From the NCBI GenBank assembly GCA_964019415.1, contig OZ025884.1, positions 3,541,193 through 3,605,192 of the forward strand: DNA of 64,000 bases, written 5' to 3'. Position 1 is the stretch's first letter. Every line of letters begins with the position of its first letter. Made by a program: the position numbers and the translations under genes. Below the pieces are notes generated by a model. It was not told the origin of the DNA and did no database searches. It was given only the letters and a program-made list of their open reading frames with translations. Below are positions 24,801 to 33,800 of this stretch, in pieces. This stretch comes from Ianthella basta (taxonomy: Eukaryota > Porifera > Demospongiae > Verongiida > Ianthellidae).

Positions 24801-27800
24801 ACGGTCTACGAGATCAGCGGCAATTTAATGGTCTACAAGTTCAGCGACAACTTAAAACAGTCTTCAAGTTCAGCGTGACTCGAGCGTCCCCAGTGTTCAG
24901 CGCAACCCGAACGACCCGACCGGAATGGCGGCGGTGTTCGGAAGAGTAGGAGAATTCGATGAGGCCAAAGAAGAGTGGCCACTATATGTCGAACGGTTGG
25001 GTCATTTTATTGAGGCTAACGGCATCGTAGAGGAAGGGAAGCAGAGGTCTATCTTCCTCACAGTGATTGGCCCAACAGTATTTAAGTTGCTGAGGAATCT
25101 GATGTCGCCAAATAAACCAGGTGACAAGTCCTACCAAGATTTGGTGAAGGTGCTAACAGAGCACTTTAAGCCAGTCCCGTCAGAGACAGTGCAAAGGTAC
25201 AAATTTCATAGCCGGTGTCGAAAGCCTGGAGAATCTGTTGCAACGTTCGTTGCAGAATTGCGATCGTTGGCAGAGTTTTGCAATTTTGGGGCTTCACTAG
25301 AGGCTATGTTACGTGATCAAGTTGTGTGCGGGATTAATGACAGTGCCATTCAACGTTGCCTTTTGGCAGAAGTCCCGTTGACACTTGACAAGGCACTTAA
25401 ACTCGCACAAGGAATGGAGACTGCAGCACAGAGTGTGAAGGAGCTGCAGGGGGGTACAGCGTCAGCCCCCACTAGAGAGGTCAATAAGGTGACATCGCAG
25501 TACAAAGAGAGACAAGCCAAAGTAACACCACAGTGCAGAGGGAAGTTGGACCACACATGCTTCAGGTGTGGCAAGCAAGGTCATGTGGCATCTAAGTGTA
25601 AGTTCAAAGATGCCCAATGTTACCATTGTGGAAGGTCTGGTCATGTGCAGGCTATGTGTTATGGGAAGGCGAGGGGAACGGTGGCCAAGAAGTCAGGGCA
25701 ACCCCGACCTGTACAACTGGTGCAGGAGCAGGAGGAGACTGAAGAGTACTCACTGTTTCGCCTTGGACCAGCTGATACGGGCTCCCCGTACAAGGTGATG
25801 CTGCAAGTGGATGGGCAGTCGGTGACAATGGAGATAGATACGGGTGCAACATTGTCACTGATGTCGGAGGCCATTTTCATAAAGTTATGGCCAGAGAGAA
25901 GTCCGGATCATTCATCAGTGCAGCTATGCTCCTACTCGGGAGAAAAGATCCCAGTGGCAGGACAGACTGAAGTAACCATCAGGTACAAGGAACAGGAAGT
26001 TTGAGTACCACTGATAATTGTTAAGGGTGAAGGACCAAGTTTGTTTGGCAGAAATTGGCTGCAACAAGTTCACCTGGATTGGCGAGAAGTCTACTTTCTG
26101 TGACCCTTGTCACTGCAGTCGGTGCTACAGCATCACAAGGCCCTGTTCCAGGAAGGGCTGGGGACCCTGCGTGGTCATGAGGTGAAGATTGTTACTGATC
26201 CAGAGGCCACACCTTGGTTCTGCAAGGCGAGATCGGTTCTGTATGCGTTAAGGGACAAGGTAGATGCAGATCTGAGTCATCTGGTGGAGGAAGGCATCCT
26301 AAAACCAGTGCAGTTTGCAGATTGGGCTGCACCGATCGTGGTGGTGCTAAAGAGTGACAAGACAAGTATTTGTATCTGTGGTGATTTTAAGCAAACAGTG
26401 AATCCTGTATCCAAGTTAGACAGGTATCCCATCCCGGAAGTGGAAGACCTGTTTGCCACGCTGGCCGGTGAAAAGTTGATTGATTTGAGCCAGGCCTACC
26501 AGCAGCTGCTATTAGACGAAGAGTCGAAGAAGCTCGTGGTGATCAACACTCAGAAAGGGTTGTTTCGATACACAAGGCTTCCATTTGGCATCTCTTCGGC
26601 GCCAGGTATCTTCCAAAGGGTCATGGAGAGTGTACTGCAAGGGATCTCCGGAGTGATTGCCTATTTGGATGATATCTTGGTTTCAGCCGCAACTGAGGAG
26701 GAACACCTCCAGAGGTTGGAGATGGTGTTTGATCGCTTGGAGAGGCAGGGTTGCATGCTCGTGAGAACAAATGTGAGTTTATGGTGCCCTCTGTGTCCTA
26801 TCTGGGTCATCAGATCGACAAGGAAGGTCTGCACCCGCTGGCTGACAAGGTGCAAACTGTGGTAGAGGCACCAAGCCCCAAGTCCGTACCAGAATTGAAA
26901 GCCTACCTGGGGCTATTGACATTATTGCAGGTTCTTACCAGATGTGTCCACAGTGCTAGCGCCACTGTACCGGTTGCTGAGGCAAGACACACGGTGGGAT
27001 CGATCAACCAAAGAGGAGGAGGCAGTCCAAGGAGTTACTGACATCATCCAAGCTCCTGGCGCACTTCGATGTGAGCCTTCCGTTGACCTTGGCCTGTGAT
27101 GCATCTGTGTATGGGGTGGGCACCGTGCTGGCACATCGGATGCTAGATGGCACAGAAAGACCCATTGGCTATGCCTCCTGTACATTGTCACCAGCGGAGA
27201 AGAACTACTCTCAGATAGAAAAGGATGGGTTAGCATGCGTGTTCGGTGTTAAATGTTTTCACTCATACCTCTTTGGTCATCCATTCGAGTTGGTTACGCA
27301 CCACAAACCATTGTTAGCACTGTTCAATGAACACCAATACACCTCCCCCCAAGCGTCTGACCGAATCCGTTGGTGGTCACTGTTGCGGCAGCATATGAGT
27401 ACACCCTAGTCTTCCTCAAGACTGAAGCACACAGTAATGCTGATGCATTAAGCAGGCTGCCACTGCCCACAGTACCAGCTGAGGTTTCAACATCATCAGA
27501 GTTGGTCCTGCTGATGGAACATCTTGCTGACTCACCGGTGACAGCAGACCACATCCGTTTTTGGACCAAGAGAAACCTCTCCCTGGCACCTGTCCTACAG
27601 TATGTGCAACAAGGTTGGCCAGGCCAAGGTGACCCCAAGTTTGCAACTTTTTCATCCAAAAAAGATAAGTTGTCAGTACATGAGGGCTGCATCTTGTGGG
27701 GTTCACAGGTGGTTGTGCCAAAGCAAGGTAGGGAGATGGTCTTGCATGAGCTGCATGAGGGACATCCAGGAAATACAAGGATGAAGTCACTTGCCAGGAT

Positions 27801-30800
27801 GTACGTGTGGTGGCCGGGGATTGACAAGGAGATTGAGGAGTGTGTGCGCACCTGTCAGGAGTGCCAGCTGAATCAGTCAGCACCTCCAGAGACCCCTATG
27901 CAACCATGGAAATGGCCCACGCGACCCTGGGCGAGAATCCACCTGGATAATGCAGGTCCATTCCTGGGCAGAATGTTTCTAATCCTGATTGATGCCCACT
28001 CGAAGTGGATTGAAGCATTTTGTACTACTTCCACCACATCAAGTGCCACAGTGGAATGTCTGAGACAAGTCTTTGCTCAGTTTGGTGTATCGGAGACAGT
28101 AGTGACTGATAATGGCACGTGTTTCACCAGTGATGAATTTGAGCTGTTCCTAAAGATGAATGGAATCAGGCATTTAACATCAGCGCCATATCACCCTGCG
28201 TCAAATGGGTTAGCAGAACGTGCTGTCAAAATTGTTAAGCATGGGTTGAAGAAAGTCCCTCAAGGTACTCTGAGCACACGACTGGCAAAAGTTTTGTTTG
28301 CCTATTGCCTGACCCCCCAAGGCACTACCGGTGTCTCTCCAGCTGAGCTGTTGTTGGGGAGGAGACCACGATCTAAGTTAGACTTAGTCAGACCAAACAC
28401 TGCAGAACGTGTCGAAGGTAAACAGCTGCAAAAGAAGGTTACTCACAATGTTGTCACGCATCCTCACCTATTCCGGAAGGGAGAAGAGGTGTATGCAACA
28501 GTACCGCCCTCGCAGCGTGAGGGTACGTTGGATAACAGTGCAACGGCATCTCAGCCAGCCGTGACACAGACAATGCAACCAACTGTGTCATCTCACCGTT
28601 ATTCTCAACAACGTAGGACGGAACCTGATCGTTACCGTCCTGGACTGTTGTAACTGCTTTGACTATTGCATGTGGTGACGTGATTGTTGAGTTGTGATCA
28701 CATGTTTATACACTTGTAATTTTAAGGGGGAAGGAGTTGTAGCATATGTTGCATGTTTGTATTATGTAGTTAGTTTTGTATACTGCATGAATGATTGATA
28801 TGATTACGCATGCACAGTTGGTTAATGAGTTTTGTGGTTTTGATCGTGTACCCTATCTTGGCGAGTTGCGGCCTTGTTTGAGACAATTGTCAGAGGTCCC
28901 TGCGAACCCGTGGGATACGACAGTTGTCAAGTAAGCGTAGTTAGGCAGCTGAACACTCTGATTGAGCCGTTATCTGAAAACATTCACTGTATAACGTATA
29001 TCCAACTTGCCTAGTTTCTTCTATGTCGCACAGAAGTTTTAGCCATTTTCCTTCTTCACATTTAAATATAATAGTTAGGGAAGGAAATTGGAAGCAAGGG
29101 ACTACCCTTTCACCCATTTCAAGCCTGTTGCTTGTGGCAGAGGGAGCTGATTATCCCATACAAATGCTAGAGGAACAGGTTGTGAACAAAGCTCACGTTT
29201 CACTGACTTTAGGAGTATGACTCGGTGAATTGTGAAGGCCTTGAGCAAGTGTTACAGCATAGTAAACGTCTGTTTTCAGTATTCCATTAAACTGGTTGCC
29301 ATAAGCCATTGCCACTGGAACCCGTTTAACAAATGACTGTTACTCTGCATACAATAACAGAGTAGTTACGTAAACATGTTAGATCAACAGAATAAATGTT
29401 AAAGCATCTCCACTGTGTTACGACTGTCAGTTTTCCAAAGAAATTTACAATAAACTTACTTGTGTTGTAGCAATAGCTGTCTTCTGTTTTCTTCCATTAA
29501 GAGGAGACTGCAAAAGCGATCTTTGTAACACTGAGGAGAGAGATCACCTTCCAGGTGCTGCTGAGAGAGATCACTTTCCAGGTGCTGCTGAGAGAGATAC
29601 TTCATAGGCACCAGGCTGTCTGAGCGTCCGTAGCAGCTATCACTTTGGTAGGTAGCTTGAGGAACAGCCTGCTATATGAAGTGTTAGAAGCAAAAGGAAA
29701 CACAAACAAGTGCATAAATGTACGAACTGTCACATATCTATCTATCTATCTATATACAGTATATATATTTACCAAATGATGACCTCATACTTCAAAGGCA
29801 CCGCTGATGCAGTAGCAGAATACTGCAGTGCAGTAAATGGTGTGAAAGCCACTAACACCTTTTAGCGCCCCTTAACACCTCCGTAAAGTAAACAAAGAGC
29901 GGAAAAGTCACGAGAATCAATTTAGCCATGAAGTTTCATGTACCAACTTCTGGAGAAGTGGGTAGCTCATGAAAGAGGAGTGCGCACATGTACATGCTTT
30001 CCCTAAGGATGCATTTACTCCTGGGAAATGAGTCGACACGCAATCCGTGCCAATACATCACATCCATTGCTCACCGCTTTGCTTCTGTTGTGGGCTGAGC
30101 CAAGCCTTCCGAGCATGTGCAATCCAGCTGAGCCAAAGCAAAGCGTCAAAGCCTTCGTGACATCTCCGCGTATTCATGCGTCACTCATTTCGTTGGGTAC
30201 TGCTGCCACAGATCTGCGCGTGCACTGAATGTTCCCGGTCTGAGAGTGCGCAGGAACAGAAGTCGGCGACACCATTGCACAGCACTCGAAAGTACTACTG
30301 GGGCGGGGTGGAGAGGATACGAAGCGACTTCAGCCTTGTCCTACGGCGAGATTGCCACCAGTTCCAACGCAGCTCCCCAGCAAGACGCACTATAATTCAA
30401 ATTGTGGGCGCTTATTTTTGGTAAATCACTTACTACATATTTATTTGCCGTTGCTAGGTGGTTGCTATGTTTATTGAGTGACTACTACTTGCAGTGAGAG
30501 GTGACAATTTGTTATCAGACAGCAATTATATCTTATTGGAGAGCGATTATATCTTATAGGAGAGCGATTATATCTTATCGGAGAGCAAGAATATCTAATC
30601 AGGTTCACGAAAATATCTAATCAGGTTCAGTGTGATTCAATCAATAGCAGCAACACTTCACATGCAAGTGCTTGCATTCAGATGAAACACAAGAACAGTT
30701 CAATGAAGCATACAGTAACTCGTACACTACACAACTATTAATGTGGTTGGGTTTTGAATATCTATGGTGCCACTGTAGTTTCAGTCACGGAAAAGGGCGC

Positions 30801-33800
30801 AAAAAGCTTCATCCTATTGGAAGAACTGTGCAAACTGATTACTGCCGTTCTACCGTACTGCAGCTGTTGAAATTTGTGCGTCAATGGTGGCCGATTCTTC
30901 CGCACGAGAGGACCCGGTCACGGCGGAAAGACATCTCAAGTAGCTAGCTAGCTACCGAACAAACAGAGACTCAGATTACGGTCAGTTCCGCCGCAGCTAA
31001 TCACCGATCCACCGTCCTGTCCCACCGTCAGATTCCTCTGAGCCAGCTTGGCTCCCTCCGCCTCCAATGCCGTCGGGCTAACCTTCCGCCAACGCACGAT
31101 TCACTAGCCAAGTCTTGTTTGCGCCTCCGATCACGTTGCAGGTACGGGGCAAGAAGTCTCCTCCGTAGAGGAAAAGGTTTCCGAAGGTGTAGCGTACCGA
31201 CGTTTCTGCCTGACTCGCTTGGCTCCTCACTAGCTAGCTCACCTAAAGAATGAAAATGCATTGGATTCGCCCGCGCTCCCCTAATGCTTTCCTTATTTGG
31301 CAAGAAACCAATTAACTTTCACCCACGCTTCCCTTTGTTCGGCAAATAAATCACTTATAAGACATATAAATTGCACTGTATACAGTATATAGAAAGAGTA
31401 GGGCATTAACTTTGTCCTGTTTTTTCTCAGGTGCCCAAGAACCAATGGCCACCAAACATGCCTAGCACTATTATGCCATTGCATAGTGTGTTTGGAAGTT
31501 TCAGCATTCTCTGGCAGATTACAGCCAAAGAGTGGGATGTGGAGTGTCTCCGTAATGCATAAAGAGCGGGCAGAGCCTTTCTCTTGTTTTCTTAGGTATC
31601 TGTAAACAGATGACCATCAAATTGTCCCAGTGCTGTGACGCCTAGAATGTAGGTGTTTTCTGGTAGCCTACAGCCGAGGAGGAGGTGGCTATTGAGGTTT
31701 GGGAAAACGTGTCTGCTGACCCTTCCCACATTTGGCGAGAGGTATTGGGAAATGAGCTACTCTTGAAGTTTACAGTAGAGGAAAGCTCAGGCACAACTTG
31801 TGCGCCAAACTCCTTTGTAGGCTGCTGCAGCTGGGAGCTCCCAACTTTTCTCCTGCGGCTAGGAATCACCAAACATTCCCAGAGCTACGAAGCTGTGCTG
31901 TAGGGTGCACTAAAGTGTGGGCATTCTATAACAGCCAATTACCAGGGATGGAGCAATGAAAGAGTATTTGTGCAAATTTCATGCGCCAAACTCCTGCTTA
32001 TGGGAACTGTTTGCTATCAAACTTTCACAGGGACATCACACTATGCCATAGAGTGTTGCAAGGAGATGGCTTTTGGAATCAGGTGTACAAGGCCATGTAA
32101 GCTCAGGCCGCACTGAATGTGGACACTGCAGCTAGTATTGTACATTTATGCATACATGTGCAGTAAATCAGGTGCACAGTTACAATAACGTTATTCCAGT
32201 ATCTATTATCTATCTATCACTAGTAGACAGGAGACTGCTGAAGATCCTCATAGTTGAAAAGTCTCGATTATTTACCACTACCTTGCTATGTGATAACTCA
32301 AGAACAATCCTATATTCCCTTGTGAAGGGCGTTATTTGGAAAAGTACACGGCATTCATTCACACAAACAGCAAAATGAATGGGATCTACTGTAAGTACCT
32401 AGGCTTCATAAAGAGGAATAATCAGATATGAGCAAGCACGGCCGATGGCCGCGCTTGCTCCTCGTCGCATCGCTGAGTGGACAACGCAGGCCATTTATCA
32501 CCATTTGGGTGATTGCAGCTGGGTGACATTGCCTGAATATATTGCTGATCTTGTTGGCACTGACTTTCTGCCCAATAGCTTACTTCGCAATAGAGAGAGG
32601 GCTTTCAGCAGCCAGAACGCTGAGAGCTAAAGTACCCAAACACCGAAACAAAAATACCCATGTACCGATAGCCAGAGCAGCTTCCTCGCACCAGATAATA
32701 ACAGTAAGCTTCTGCGCAAGTGTGCGTTGCGCCTTAGAGACCCAACCTGAGGCACGCAGAGTGTCTAAAAGACGGCTGGCTGCCAGGCACATGTGTACTG
32801 CCAGAGTGGCCATGTTTGCAGTTACGTCATTGCGTTGTCCAATCAAATGCCCGTTTTAAATGCCATGCATGCACAAGCAAACGAACGAACGCACAGACTG
32901 GAAAAGATTAAATATATTAAGGATATATGCTTAAAAACCCCAATAATAATCTTGGTAAAGTACCACCATCATACTGTGAGCTAAATTTAACAGTGGCATG
33001 CAGTCCTCCAGTTATGACTATTCTTAACTATTGACATCTTATGCATGGGAGAGAATACTCCCAGTCCCTTGTTTCCCAAATTTCCCGTAGCCTGGGGAAG
33101 TATGAGGACGCATCTGTTCCCTAAGGGTAATTAATTGATCAATTTAGTAGACATAGGCTATAGGTAAAAGTCATCACAGGGTGGGTTTAGCACATGCTCT
33201 TGAAGTATTACGTAGCAAGACTGCATTCCAGGGGATAGAGTCAACAGTGCCTATGCCAGGCCCGTGCAGAGGTCGCCAAGTGTTAGACTGATCTTTCTCT
33301 CTTACAGCGACCACATTAGCTATCGTCAGTCCTAACTTACCTCTGTCAGGAAAAAGCAGTCATAGCTCCCAGACTGTCATTCAGGTAGATGGAGTCTACA
33401 AAATGGCAGCCTGGCTATGCGAAACTACTGTACAAGTATGTGTATAGGCATGTGGACAAGCATTGTCGGAGTATAGGCATTCATTCTGGTAAAAAAAAAA
33501 CAAAAAACAGTAAGTGGCATACATTAGAAAAACCATTGAACGCTGATCAAATTGACAGAGAAGGACCCCACTGATAATTCAGTCAAAGAATTTCCAAGAA
33601 ATGTCACGTCACAGCAGTATCAAGAGAATAGCAGCATTACAATGCTCAGCAAATGAGCAACAGCTTCCAACTGATCAGCAATGTCCCAGGCTCACTGTAT
33701 TATTAACAGCTATTTATAAGCATGCAAGGGATTACAACCAGCTCACCTTAGATAGTGACACCTCATTTGCCTTTTCTGGTAGTTCTGAGCATGGAGTCAC

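Larger units (their letters stand above)
24480..28922 (+). mobile_element. Ty3/gypsy-type LTR retrotransposon, degenerate
   Basis: A 4443-bp element with TG...CA LTRs at 24480-24657 and 28738-28922 and a 5-bp target duplication GTTGT (24475-24479 and 28923-28927). A primer-binding-site-like TGGCGACCATAGG starts at 24661 and a purine tract (AAGGGGGAAGGAG) lies at 28724-28736. Domain order is Gag with two zinc knuckles, protease, reverse transcriptase, RNase H, integrase, which is the Ty3/gypsy order. Two in-frame TGA codons and at least four frameshifts break the coding region, so this copy cannot act alone. The LTRs differ by several substitutions and a short indel, so the insertion is not very recent. 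It lies opposite to its host gene. Confidence 0.92.
23895..29325. repeat. Long inverted repeat flanking the LTR element
   Basis: The left arm (about 23895-24350) and the reverse complement of the right arm (about 28935-29325) align over roughly 400 bp at about 70-75 percent by eye. Shared stretches include ACTAGGCAAGTTGGATATAC, GTGAAGAAGGAAAATGG, AAAGGGTAGTCC, TACTATGCTGT and CAATTCACC. Without the retrotransposon this would be a hairpin with a spacer of roughly 130 bp. It is probably an old foldback element. Confidence 0.7.
23706..29459. other. Copy A intron 4, carrying an LTR retrotransposon
   Basis: A 5.75-kb intron. Most of it is the LTR retrotransposon 24480-28922, inserted in the spacer of a long inverted repeat (about 23895-24350 and 28935-29325). 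The original intron would have been about 1.3 kb. Confidence 0.7.
29669..33800. other. Copy A intron 3
   Basis: A 4.1-kb intron. It contains CTAT-type microsatellites (near 29736), a 23-bp tandem repeat (30520-30628), a Ser/Ala-codon-like GC-richer stretch (30030-30420 and 30880-31300) with no convincing exon, and an interspersed repeat (32420-32935). A phase-0 coding exon in here cannot be ruled out, but none aligns to copy B. Confidence 0.5.

Noticed and set aside
26002..26101. Programmed stop readthrough in the LTR element
   Set aside because: Two TGA codons plus several frameshifts downstream fit decay better than a regulated readthrough, though one copy cannot prove it.
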